Positions 52,051 through 63,746 of a stretch of DNA of 64,000 nucleotides are shown here, piece by piece. The notes beneath the pieces were generated by a model. That model was not told the DNA's origin. It did no database searches and saw nothing but the letters and a program-made list of their open reading frames with translations. How positions within the stretch are numbered: position 1 is the first letter of the stretch; every line of letters begins with the position of its first letter. The position numbers and the translations under genes are program-made. This DNA comes from Patiria miniata (lineage: Eukaryota; Echinodermata; Asteroidea; Valvatida; Asterinidae). The stretch covers positions 248,001-312,000 of the forward strand of contig NW_024037054.1 of NCBI RefSeq assembly GCF_015706575.1, read 5' to 3'.

Positions 52051-54689
52051 TTGAAATCCAAAGAAACCATCAGAATTAACCACTCTGTTCCTTTTAAGTT
52101 ATTTCCTGTCTTCAAGGCAGATTGACTATGACTGGGGAAATTATACCTGCATACATGTACTACTGTTTAATGATCTGGAATGCAGTTTCCAATGAGTTTA
52201 GCAGGTTTTGAGATAAGAGCGATAGATGAGTAATTATTTTCCAACATTATCCGGTATGCAGGCTGTACCGAGCAAGTACCAGTGGTCAGTTGTCATCTTC
52301 TGGAACATATGCAAAATGCTTCTTTTCACAGATTTTTTTCAGCAATTCCGTACCAATGTAAACTGTTTGCAGATTTAGGTCAAAAGTCACATGGTTGTTA
52401 GCAGTGGTCAGATTTCAGGGAAAATGCAAAATGCTACTACCTCATCTTTCAATTGAACTTTGTTGTGTTCAGCCATGACTTGGAACAGAATTTTCTTCTT
52501 CTTTTTTCTAGTACTGCGCATGCCCAGTATAGACACTGCATGTGCCCATTTACTAAAAAGTTGCTGTACATGGCTGGGTTCTATTTTAACTTACACATTC
52601 TCACCAGATGAATATATACAGAACATTGCTCTCATTGAAGGGTCCTTCTTGATCTCCAGTGATTCCTAAGTGTGATGTGACGATAATGCATTTGAACCAG
52701 TGAGAGCAAATTTAATCGGAACTATATTGAAAGCATGATAATACACAATGTACATGTACCATAGTTGAATTAGTCATAGGATTAGTTATGATAGTTTAGT
52801 TGACAATTGTTGGTTCAACTAGAGACATTCATGCTTTGATATTAGCATGCAGGTGTAAGTTAAATCACAAATCAACCACTACCGGTACATTATGGTTAAC
52901 CATTGGTTCTTGATCAAACTTGCTCTACATTGTACATGTGCCCATTTCTAAACTGGTTCCCACATACCGTATGAAGTTTAGAACATGACAATGGGACCAG
53001 GAAGCAGCATATCCTACATCTCACTCACTGTCTCAGTTAACCAACTTAATGCACACAACAAGCAATGACATGTTTTAATGCTTTTAAACGTTTTACTTAC
53101 CTTTGCAGACAAATTGCAGTGAGTCTACATGGTAGATCCCCCATTATTCCCTCATTAGAAAGGATATCCATACTAAAACAAAATTAAAAGCTAGCTTAGG
53201 CAAAGTTGAAATTAATGTTTGTTTTTTGAGTGCTTGAAGTTATATTCTTCAAATAGAGTGGTTTATTCTGTAAAAAGGTACATTTGTTTTGGTTAAATGT
53301 ATGTTTTCACTGTACATAGATTCTGATCTTCCAAAGCTTGTAAAGTATATATAAATTCTGTTACACATTGTACATAAACAAGTACATGTACATACAGTAA
53401 CTAATATTTATGTATTTACTTCATGGCATGTGCTTAAATGTTAAAATAGTAACTATAGCATTTGGTTGTCTACTAATTTTCTTTAGCCAAAGCATGTATG
53501 TGGAGCATGTGAGTTAGTGCTAGTGTCATACTCATAGTTATTTATGTAATACATGTAATATGAGAGTCGCGGGTAAAGAGTATTAATTAGTTCAGCATGC
53601 ATAGCTATGAACACTTCTTTATAAGCATTTTCAGAGTGGAGAGTTCCAAATCTAGAGATAAGTGTTCATATATTGTGATGAGGCCTCATCATGAGAATGT
53701 TGGGCTACTAAGGGAAGGAGATTTGTACAATGCTGGTTCACGCTTGCTGTCCATCATATTATTATGCTGTTATCTACATGTACACATCCAGTGGGGAAGG
53801 GTAGACTGGTTTCTTTTCCCTCCATCATGTTTGACTTCTTTTTGACCAGTCTTGATAGTTAGGTGTTTATGCTGAATATTAAACTGGTAGCCAGGGTTGC
53901 GGCTGCACATGTACACTAACATATTACATTGTATATATTGAGTAGCTTGTCTAATGTCTATCTACCTACCTACCTAAACATTACCTAACAAATTGGTATC
54001 ACTTTTATTTTAATTGGGGTAAGTGTACTGTGTGTTCTCATTGGAAAACCACTGGCTAATTGATCCAGTTGTGAAGCACTCTTAAATGCTGTCAGATGTG
54101 TGCTAATATCTCTTACTCTCTTCTAAATCTTTAAGATTGTGGACCTTTATGGCAAAAATATTTTTATTGTGCACTTAGCTTTAGTTTCTTAATTTATTCC
54201 CATATATCGGCTCAAGTTTGTATTGTAACACTAAAAGTCTTGCAAGAACAAAATTACATGTATGCTTTATATATTTTATTGCCTCAGTAACATGCATATA
54301 TCCTGTAGAAGTGGAGGAAAATGTTAGGAATTGTAGGGAGGGACTCCCCTGCTGGAGTAACCATAGCATGTGTGCTCAATCCAAACTACCTTTATGTAAA
54401 TTTGTGTGCCAAAGAATGCATTTTAGAGTACAGTCTAGCTTATATCCCAGGCGCGGATCCAGATGGGAAAGGGGAGGGGGGTGTTAAAGAAATTCCCCTG
54501 CTCTGACACCAAAAATATACACATTTGACAATTATAGTAATAATACTTACCTATATGTCCGCCTGTCTGCAACAATAGGACATAAAAGAAATTTGAAGGG
54601 CCAGAACCCGCCCCCCCCCCTTGCACTAAGTCTTGTATCGGCCTCTGAATCCCATTAGTAAATTGAAATCTGTTGACAGGTTGAATCGG
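52051..54689. other. Intergenic, nothing recognised
   Basis: The region is AT-rich with scattered tacatgta words and a short tacc repeat near 53963-53977. No exon, RNA gene or element end was found. Purine and C-rich runs near 54470-54620 may be another G/C-run repeat end. Confidence 0.5.
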
Positions 54690-54697
54690 TTCTGCAT

Positions 54698-55076
54698 CAG
54701 TGGCGTCGCCAAGGGGGGCCAGGGGGGGCACGTGCCCCCCCTGGAAAACCTAGTGCCCCCCCGAGTGCCCCCCCATCTGAGATTTGGGTTGGTAAAAATA
54801 TATATATATATATTTTGTTATATTCAACTCCCATCATCTGAGTTGGTTAAATAGCAATTTCTGGAGATATCTTCAGATCGAATTTAGCATCAAATGTGGC
54901 ACCATTTTGCATCTAGCCCATCCTCCGTACGCGAAAATTTTCCAAAGGGGAGGGGGGCACCCCCTCCCCTTAGACCCCTCCCCCAGGACGGCGATCCGTA
55001 TCCACCTAAGTGCCCCCCATCAAATGCTGGTGCCCCCCCTGTGCCCCCCAGACTGAAAAGTCTGGTGACGCCACTG
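54698..55076. mobile_element. hAT MITE with perfect 8-bp target duplication
   Basis: The termini cagtggcgtcgcc and the complement of cagtggcgtcacc are flanked by TTCTGCAT on both sides (54690-54697, 55077-55084), an exact 8-bp duplication. The 379-bp body is built of C-rich tracts and complementary G-rich tracts plus a TA repeat near 54798-54812. It has no open frame. Confidence 0.88.
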
Positions 55077-55084
55077 TTCTGCAT

Positions 55085-57363
55085 GCGCATGTTATGTGCT
55101 GAACTGGCTTAAGGTGTTTAATGTACAATTTAAGGATGTGACTTTGCGTTTAATTTTGTAAATGTTTAGCTAATATTTTAAGAACCGTTTAAACGTTTAG
55201 CCATTCACAAATGCTTGAGACATGCTCATTATGTCTGCAGACCCGGCGTCATTGACATGATAAATCAGCAGTGCAGTCATTGAAGAAGTAAAAACTAACT
55301 ACATGTGCCCCGAATGTGATCAATAAAGTATTGAAGTGCTTCGAAGGTTTTGTAAATGAATACGTTTGAAAACATTGTTAATTATTTGTGCTATGTAGGT
55401 GAACTCAAAGGAAGACTGCGTGAACGTAGGTCCCTTTTTTGTAATTTTTGAAAAATTTGTAAACGAATTGGTGCACAAAAATGAAATAATTTGGGTTGTT
55501 TTTTTTCATGTCCATCCAATGACCTACCAACATCAGCTGTCCTTCCCACTCTCCCATTGGTGGTGGAGAGGCGGCAATGACTGGTTGAATAGTTTGATGG
55601 CTTCCCTCATAACCCCCAAAACCCTCATAACGTCTGGTCTATTAGTTGAATGACTATTCAAATTTTAAACTTAACAAGTAGAATTAACTCTCTTTTTTTC
55701 AAAAAGTGATACTGGTGTGCTCAGTGTGGACAGCAGTGAATGTTAACAGTGTCGGACTAATTGCTTCCATTCTCTTTACCACTGTAATCAGTTTACAACC
55801 CTCAAAATGTAATGTACATTTGTTTGTGCTATTTTTTTTCATTCTGAAAATTTTCAACTAGCAATACAAAAGGCATAAGGTTTTGAATGAGACATCAACT
55901 GAAAAAAAACACCCTCATTCGGTTACGGAAAACTATTTTACAAATATTGAATTATTTGTAGGAACCATAATTTTTTTGGGCAGGGTAGACTGATTTATGC
56001 CCCTCATCAGAATCAATATTATAGAGTGTGCAATTCAACCTCGAAAACGTGATATTTTAACGGCATTCGAGCACCACATAAAGGATCTACAACATGTGTA
56101 AATATGTCTTGACTGTGCCATCCAATCAAGGGCAATACATGTAGTTGGGTTCGTTAAAGACAAAAAGCGTTACAATTTACACCACATCGAACATATTGGG
56201 TTAATTTTAACATGGGAGTTTGTGACTAGACTAGTCTGTGTTTGATACAAAGACATTCACATGAAAGTGAACTTGAACTGGCAAGACTTGCACGCTCCAG
56301 GAAATAGGAACTTGTCTTTTTGCAGGGTGGATATGTCTGTGTGCAAAACCATCCCAAACGCCATTTTGGGGGGCAAAGGTTACAGGTGCCAAGAATAGAA
56401 AATAAGTACTTTGTTCCTTAATTAAAATGTACAAGTAATTTGTTAAAGAGCATTGACATTACATCTTAATGGAGTTTTTTTATTTAAATGATATAAGAAT
56501 GCATCAAATGAAAATGTTCAGTGCTTCTTTTATCATTCTTTTCAATGACGTGATTTTTTTGCTTTAAAACTCTGCCCTTAAAAGTCTTAAACCCAAACTC
56601 AAACAAGCCACTGCTTGTGATGTTAGTAATTGTATTTACACATGCTTTAGTTATACTGCCAGTGTTCTGCAGGTTGTTATACATTGTATTTAACATTAAT
56701 GAATTTTGAGTTACTTGTTTATTGCACCATTATTGTGAACCAGTTCATGCTTAGCAGTGTACTTGTTATTTCAAGAAATTTAATTTCCGATTTGGACATA
56801 TAGTTCAGTAATAACTTATGATATGAATCTTAGAAATAAAATTAGAAAGGAAAAAAAAATTCCAAAATACTTTCTTCATTTGGTGTTAACTAAAATAAAA
56901 TTGCTTACAAATTAAAAAGAGTGTTTGGTTGTTATTTGTATCAATCCAAGTGTTCATACCCATTAAGACCTGAACAAACTAAATTCTTGACATCCACTGT
57001 TCACACTATTTCTTGGTGGTGTTTCAACCTAACAAATTATATGAGTCACAAGTCGGCAGTGCTACTTTTCATTGGCATAGTAACGGATGTCCCCCCCCCC
57101 CCCCATTTAACGACTTTAATTGAATAAAAATGAGTTTCCTATTTTTTTGTGCCCCCCAAATTTCCTGAGATTTGTAAGCCACATTTAGGAACACTTCGCT
57201 GATTTTTTGCCCATTATTGAAGCAATATTTTCCTGAATAAATTTGAAGCTTGTCTACAAATTTCGCAACCTTGCATGAGTATAGTCATAGTTAACCCTAC
57301 AAATTGGTCTGTAGATGGGTCTTAAAAATGAGTTATTGTCACCACTGTAGAAAAACTAGCACA

Positions 57364-57365
<2 letters not shown>
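55085..57365. other. Intergenic, nothing recognised
   Basis: The region is AT-rich with a 14-15 C run near 57090-57104. No coding or RNA feature could be supported. Confidence 0.5.

Positions 57366-57411
<46 letters not shown>
57366..57411. repeat. 46-nt poly-C tract
   Basis: This is an uninterrupted C run, with no partner G run nearby and no obvious element ends. It could be collapsed or artefactual in assembly. Confidence 0.9.
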
Positions 57412-58099
57412 TAGCCTTCCCCTTGAGCCAAAGGTACGGTATAATAGGTCCGTCCATAATGTCTAGCATTTTTGAAGGCATGAATTGATGTGGTGAATTT
57501 AAACAAAATTAGTATGAAGGACCTTGTTTTTTTTTTTGTTTTAACAATTATTGGACTTGTCTTACGCAGTTTAAGGAGTGTACTCTGCACCATGCACACT
57601 CCTAGACCCGAAAATACATAGCCTATCTTTGCCTATAGCCACGCTCCATTTGTCGGTCATTAATATCTGGACCACTACGAAGTGCAAAGTGCGTCCATTA
57701 CGCGTTTTAGGGGGACTTCCCCTGCAGGATCGATGACTTCATTGTACATATATGTGTTTCGACACTCGATTCACTGGTACAACGTATGTGTGCCTTGTGT
57801 GCTCCACGTCACAGAACGTGTACTGTCAACCAGCGAATACTCGAATTTTCTAGTTCTTTCGGCAGTGCAGTTCGGGATATCCATGTAGAGCAAGGAAACG
57901 CTTTGTACGTAGATGACGAAAACATGTTGAAGTCTGGTCATAGTCTATTGTCACAACTCCATGCATATTGAGTAGTCCCACATCAGTAGTCACATCATAG
58001 TTCAGTAGGTTGAGTGGTTCCGCAAACGGAAATCAACTGGTGCAACCTCAATAGCAGGAAAGGTATAGGCCTAGGCCTACAGTACTTGTACAACAAGGT

Positions 58100-58470
58100 A
58101 ACATGTACCACATTTCTCCATGGTACCACTGACTGAAAAGGTGGAGAGATTCCCATATCTGGCCATCACTTGTCACCCTGTGCACAAACCCTAAAATTGT
58201 CTAAGTGTTTTCTCAGTAAAAATGCAAAATTTGTCCCTGCTAATTTCAAGTTTTTAGGACATATTAGGCCTATTACTTTCTGGTGGCTGATATTAACATG
58301 TACCACTGTCACTGACTGTAAAGGCGGAGAGATTCCCATATCCGGCCATCACTTGTCACCCTGTGCACAAACCCTAAAAATTTCTAAGTGTTTTCTCAGT
58401 AAAAATGCAAAATTTGTCCCTGCTAATTTAACTTTTTAGGACATATTAGGCCTATTACTTTTGGTGGTTG
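58100..58470. repeat. Two direct copies of a ~183-bp unit
   Basis: The unit carries gagagattcccatatc, ggccatcacttgtcaccctg, aagtgttttctcagtaaaaa and aggacatattaggcctatta in both copies with few differences. An inverted fragment (tgatggccagatatgggaat) follows at 58501, and another inverted piece of the unit is at 48471-48498. Confidence 0.8.
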
Positions 58471-58533
58471 ATAATCCATTTAAGGGAAAAATTACTGAAG
58501 TGATGGCCAGATATGGGAATCTTTCTAGGCTAG

Positions 58534-58679
58534 TTTGAGTAACTCCACTCTCCAGCTAATGAGTTGAAGCTTTGCATGGCGGATGAGATAAAAAAGAGGA
58601 AATTTTCGGGAAATTTTCCAGCAAACATGCTCATCAGGAATTCAATTCTTGATGAGCATGTTAGCTGGAGTTACTCAAG
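58534..58679. mobile_element. Short foldback with GAGTAACTCC ends (copy C)
   Basis: The left end tttgagtaactcc and right end agctggagttactcaa enclose a hairpin tgctcatcaggaattc/aattcttgatgagca at 58629-58659. It ends four bases before the target duplication of the next element. Confidence 0.6.
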
Positions 58680-58691
58680 CTACACTGCTTA

Positions 58692-59519
58692 TAGCCCCAT
58701 AAATGTGGCCAATTTACTGGACTACCGGGGCCGTATCACAAGTCCGACGCCTCATAGGTTCGACGCCTCTTAAGTCCGAAATGTCAGACTTATGAATTTT
58801 CGGACTTATGAGGCATAAATTCCGCCTCATAGGTCCGACGCCTCAAGTCCGACGCCTCATAAGTCCAACAATGGACAAACGTTGTTTCGGACTTATGAGG
58901 CGTCGGAGCTATGAGGTGTTGGACTTATGCAGCGTCGGACCTATGAGGCGGAATAAATAAAAATTATGCCTCATAAGTCCGAAGCCTCATAAGTCCGATG
59001 CTTCATAACTCTGAAATTTCTGACTTCTGAGGCGTCGGACCTATGAGGCGTCGGACCTATGAGCGGCCCCAGAACTACCTCCGTAAATAAAGGCCACACT
59101 GCTTGGAACATGTACCCGAAAATGTAGAACTTTGTCAAGCTTATATTTTCACTTTCAGACTTTGTTTGTAGTTCATTTATGCTTTAGAAGCACGCTCGCC
59201 CTCTTTAAAGCAATAGAAAATTAGTCCCCCCTTTTTCAGACGTCTATATTTCGTGTAGTTTCGAGGTTCATTTTGCACATGTAGCGTACCTAAATTCCAA
59301 TACGAAATTATTACACGGAAAATAGACGTCTGAAAAATGGGGGATTAATTTTCTATCGCTTTATAGAGGGTGAGTGTGCTTCTGAAGCATAAATCTACGA
59401 AGTACCATTACCAACAAAGTCTAAATGGGAATATAAAAACTTGACAAAGTGGTACATGTTCCAAGTGTGGCCTTTATTTACGGAGGTAGTCCAGTAAATT
59501 GGCCACATTTATGGGGCTA
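58692..59519. mobile_element. Mutator-like long-TIR element, copy 2, 9-bp target duplication
   Basis: The termini tagccccataaatgtggcc and exact complement are flanked by CACTGCTTA (58683-58691) and CACTGACTA (59520-59528), a 9-bp duplication with two differences. The arms continue with actggactac, cctccgtaaataaaggccac and ttcatttatgctttagaag and their complements. The left arm is split by the tandem-repeat foldback at 58726-59073. It has the same terminal sequence as copy 1 at 46204-47931. Confidence 0.75.
58726..59073. mobile_element. Foldback element with ~17-bp tandem-repeat arms, nested
   Basis: The units aagtccgacgcctcata on the left and complement on the right occur in about a dozen variants. 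The ends are cggggccgtatcac and the complement of ctggggccgctcat. It interrupts the Mutator-like arm, with ACTAC repeated on each side (58721-58725, 59074-59078). Removing it restores actggactacctccgtaaat. Confidence 0.75.
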
Positions 59520-59540
59520 CACTGACTATGTACATGTATG

Positions 59541-60409
59541 TAGACCCACTAACTGGGTAGTCCGAGTAACAAGGACTCTACGAATTGCCTTTTTTAACAT
59601 TTGGACATGGTTGGGCGATAGTAGTCATGGTAGTGTCCTAGGAGCATACCTCTATCGCAAACACCAACTACCAGATTGGAATTTGATTAATAATCATTTT
59701 CATCATACCCCCAATCAAAATTGTCAGATTTCAACCCCAAAACAGTCCTCAAACTGTCCAAATGTTAAAAAAGGCGATTCGTAGAGTCCTATAGTTACTC
59801 GGACTACTAACTGGGGCCAGACAGGGCTCTGGAGTGCTCTAAACATGCAAAACTAAATCAGGCCCATTTTACTCACAGTTTAGCCAAATTTTCTCCAAAA
59901 ATTCCACTGGAGCAAAGAAAATGTCCTCAGTAATTGCACCAACCAAGTTTGCAGACTGAATTCAATTTTAAAAGGAGACTTTTCTTCAATATTTTGCACA
60001 TGAGAGGGAAGTCAAGTGATTTCAAAATGGGGCTAAATACTAGACTGGTACATGTCCAACCATGGTCCAACTATTTGAAAAGACTGACCTCTTCATTCAG
60101 TGTCAATAGTCTGGTGGCTTGACTATGGAGAAATGTGTAGTAAATTGAGACTAGTTCCCGCTTCATGCCACTTGTTTCTTAAATTCTTTTGGCATATTGA
60201 TTGATGCAGTACTGAAGCTATGTTGGACTGGTTGTTTTAGGTGCCAGTCTATTTTCTTGTCTTGCATGTTTTCAATACCTTTAGTTTTGGGACTCTCTTA
60301 CACAGTATTGAGAGTCCCAAATTTTCGGACTAAATTGGGGCGCTAGAACTCCTTTTCTGTGGTCCCAAATGTCAGAAAAGGAGTTTTAGCGCCCCAGTTA
60401 GTGGGTCTA
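59541..60409. mobile_element. TIR element with TAGACCCACTAACTGG ends
   Basis: The left end tagacccactaactggg and right complement (60394-60409) enclose a palindrome at 59541-59815 (actcggactac, ggactctacgaattgcc and complements). Hairpins follow at 60289-60318 (gggactctc) and about 60337-60395 (ggggcgctagaactcctttt). CACTGACTA follows the right end (60410) and also lies just to the left (59520), separated from the left end by 12 bp of tgtacatgtatg. Confidence 0.6.
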
Positions 60410-61236
60410 CACTGACTAGTGATCATGAGTACCGGTGTCACATGAAAATCCGACTCCTATGAAAATCGGACCCCTTTTTCCCTAATATTGGTTGATCCCT
60501 CGCAAGTGACAGGTCACTCTCCCGAAACGATCCTAAAAATAGCATAGTATCTTACTCATGCGTGCGCAGTACTACCAATGAGTCTACATTTCATGGAGTC
60601 GGATATTCTCGCTACACCGGTACTGGACTTCCTCCGTATATTGACAGCCACTTTGGTTGTGCACAAAGTCTATGGAGAGTTGAGTGCATTTTTAAAGTAT
60701 TTTCTAACAAATTTGGGGCGATCGTTTAGTGTAGGGCCCCTAGTTTGTTTCGATCAAATTAGAATCAAGATTTTTTTTATTGCTAAAAAAATGACATTGT
60801 CAAGTTAAAGTAGACTTCTCTCAATGTAATGGCAGCTTTTTGGTCGTTTTTGAACAGTTTATTGGGGTAGAAATTATGATTTTCCTACGCAGTTTACGGG
60901 CCGGTTGGTGCCTTGCAGCACAACTTGCGTGTTCACGGTACCGTACATTGCGCGATGATTGTCATCTTTATTTTCATGTTGTGTTCTGTCATTGTCATCG
61001 TCATTTTACCCCGAAATTACCTCAATAATTCAAAACCCTGCCCTTTATCTATGACATACCTGTATGTTCTTAATGTCGCCAACTAGTTTGGTAGGTCAAA
61101 TAATTTAAAGTGGATTTTGTGCCCTTATGGGAACCGGGCCCGTAGACACATGTGCACGATCACCAAATTTGGAAATGTTTCTCAATCCCAGATTCATGTC
61201 TTTTCAACAAGCAATGACTAACCTTCATTGAGATAA

Positions 61237-61610
61237 TGGAAAAAGTGGCGTCAGGATGCAACATTCTTTCCAAGAACATATCAGTTTGTTCCAAGACCAA
61301 AAGATCTGTAAATTGCATTTTGTTACAGTGCAACCGAGAAACCTTGATATTTTAACGCGTTCTGTGTGTTTATTGTGCCGTGCGAGTTGTATGTTTTTTT
61401 TATATGAGATACCAAATGAATGGAAAAAGTGGCGTCAGGATGCAACATTCTTTCCAAGAACGTATATATTATCTGTTTGTTGCAAGACCAAAAGATCTAA
61501 ATAAATTGCATTTTGTACAGTACAAGAAAACTTTGATTATTTTAACGCGTTCTGTGTGTTTATTGTGCCGTGTGAGTTGTATGTTTTTGTATATGAGATA
61601 CCAAATGTAT
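61237..61610. repeat. Tandem duplication, ~184-bp unit, two copies
   Basis: Both copies carry tggaaaaagtggcgtcagga, caagaccaaaagatct, aaattgcattttg, ttttaacgcgttctgtgtgt and gttgtatgttttt, with scattered differences. The function is unknown. Confidence 0.85.
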
Positions 61611-61795
61611 ACGTTACACTCCACATCGAATGGATCCGCCTTAATAGTTTTTAACCAATAACGTGTTATTTAATTCAATAGTGATAATGTTGAATCAGTG
61701 AGTGACATACATGTACATGTAGCCTATTACTTTGTAAACTCAAGAATGTTGTACAGTTGTGAGGGACTTTGTACTGGAAGGAGGGAATGGGTACC

Positions 61796-61932
61796 TGAGG
61801 GCTCCTACCGTGTTGCACGTAAAGGATTCAGGGGACCCGTTTCCTCCATCCAGCGCATGCACATACATGTATGATTCAACGGGCTCATTGGAGGGCTCCT
61901 ACCATTATGCACGCAAAAGATTCAGGAGACAG
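61796..61932. repeat. Two direct copies of a ~40-bp word
   Basis: The word gagggctcctaccrt and its continuation tgcacg-aaa-gattcaggrgac occur at 61796-61836 and 61892-61932. Confidence 0.7.
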
Positions 61933-62469
61933 TGCGTGACATTGCAAAAATTCTGATAAACCAAAATTTCTACACATTTGTATTGGGTTCCATTTTTTCC
62001 CTCAGATTTCTTGGGAATGACAGATCCAGGTCCATGGTTATGTTTGCAGGTCTAGGCAGCTGTAACATGATTTTAACTGCTGTAGTTACGGCGGCAATGT
62101 GAATCTATATTCTCTGTCAGGCCCGTAGCCAGGGGTGGGGGGGGGGGACTTTTTCCTTGCAGTAGATATTTTAGTTTTACTCAAATTGTGTTTATGTGTG
62201 TGCTATCTTTGGAAAAGAATTCTTTGGTTTTGCGGGAAACAGGAAATACTTAACAGAAGCTCCATCATGCACTATGTATTAGTCGTCACGTCGTCACATC
62301 GTTATTCTCATCATCCGTCATCATGTACCGGTGAGTACAGGCCTCTAAGAAGCTAAATGCTCCTGAGGATTATCGTACTGTGGGTGCAAAGGTGCTGGTA
62401 CGGGAACACGTAATCACAAAAAGGTGCAGGAACTGGTGGTGCTGTAGTTGAAATGCGAGTAATAATGGT

Positions 62470-63165
62470 CGCAGTCAATTTAGCGGAGGGACATTGGCTT
62501 CAGCCGGTTCCTGAAGATTTCCAGGGATTGCACCGATACCACTGTGGCAGGGAGGGGGTTCCATAGGCAGATGACATTCAGGAAGAAGCTCTGTTGATTC
62601 TGCCTGGATTCTGCAATGCTGATGACGGAACTGGAGATGGTGACCTCTGGTTGACTGACTAGATGGAACAAGATAAGGCGGTCCGGTGATGGGGACCAGT
62701 CCATAAACAATGCTGTAAAGCATGATGACTTTGCTATACATGCGCGTCGCTCATGAAGAGTTTGCCAACGCAGGTCACTGAGCATCTGTGTCACACTATG
62801 CCGGGGGTGGTAATCGGCCTTCACAAATCTCGCTGTCTCTGCACCATATCAATCTTAGACACAAGATCTTTAGAATGGGGGTCCCAGACTGAGGAGGCGT
62901 ATTCAAGAGTGAGGCATACAAACTGTCCTGTAGGATTGTTCCTTGATGGAGGGTGGTCACTTCCTCAGGTTACGGCGAAGAAAATCAAGTGTGCTGTTTC
63001 CCTTTTTGCAGATGTTGTTTATGTGCGGTTTCCGCTTGAGATTTCTTTGGATTGTGACGCCAGGATATTTAGCTTCGTCAACTGTGCGGAGAGTTTCGCC
63101 ATGGATGGAATACTCGGCTTGATTGATGTTTATAAGATGGAATTTTGCGTCGGGGTGATGTAAAT
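62470..63165 (-). pseudogene. C-terminal remnant of a non-LTR retrotransposon reverse transcriptase
   Basis: Read on the minus strand in broken frames, the sequence gives AEYSIHGETLRTVDEAKYPG then VTIQRNLKRKPHINNICKKG, NSTLDFLRRNLRKC, ADYHPRHSVTQMLSDLRWQT and SFFLNVICLWNPLP with EIFRNRLKP. These are the YLGVTI, W..H/I..., LRW..L..RR and WN.LP motifs of the region after the polymerase core in CR1/L2/jockey-type elements. Stops and frameshifts show that it is dead. The 5' part of the element is missing. Confidence 0.85.
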
Positions 63166-63169
63166 CAAA

Positions 63170-63648
63170 TTAGGTTTTGCCCTCTGTTTCAAATCTGACG
63201 TGGATTCATTGTGTAGCTTGATTGGTTGAATGTTGGACTACCGTGCCATGAATGTTGGACTAAGGTACCAGGATCAAATCCGTCAAAGCCGCAATGGAGA
63301 CATTTTTTTTTCTTCTTTCTTCTTTTGATTGTTTTCTTTACTTTTATGTTTTTAAGCCAATCCTACTTTTTATTCTAGTAGATACCATTTTAGTGATCCA
63401 TGGCTTTGGACTTCGGTAAAAAGCAGGCGATTGTGAGTTCAAAGCCGACCTCATGGCTGGTTCTGACTGGCATTTCAGAGTAGCGCCAAACCAAATTAAA
63501 GTCAATTAAAGTTTGAATTAAGTGCATGAAAAGTCCAACATCTGAAACAATTGGGAGCGAATCGATGTACTAGCTTGTGAAAGATCGACTGTCGGAGTCA
63601 TTCAGAATGACTCGGGAGCGACTTGATTTCAGATGTCACTCTAGTCAT
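63170..63648. other. Intergenic with weak tRNA-like words
   Basis: The segment near 63430-63450 (gtgagttcaaagccgacc) resembles a B box, but no tRNA fold is visible. I see nothing else. Confidence 0.3.
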
Positions 63649-63746
63649 GGAACACAGACAATGTAGTGCGTCTGTGTCCCACATACCACTCGGCCTTTGG
63701 CCTTGTGGTATGTGGGACACAGTCGCACTACATTATTCCGTGTTCC
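63649..63746. repeat. 98-bp palindromic repeat
   Basis: The arms ggaacac, atgtagtgcg, ctgtgtcccacataccac and complements mirror around tcggcctttggcctt. It is probably a palindromic MITE. Confidence 0.8.
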
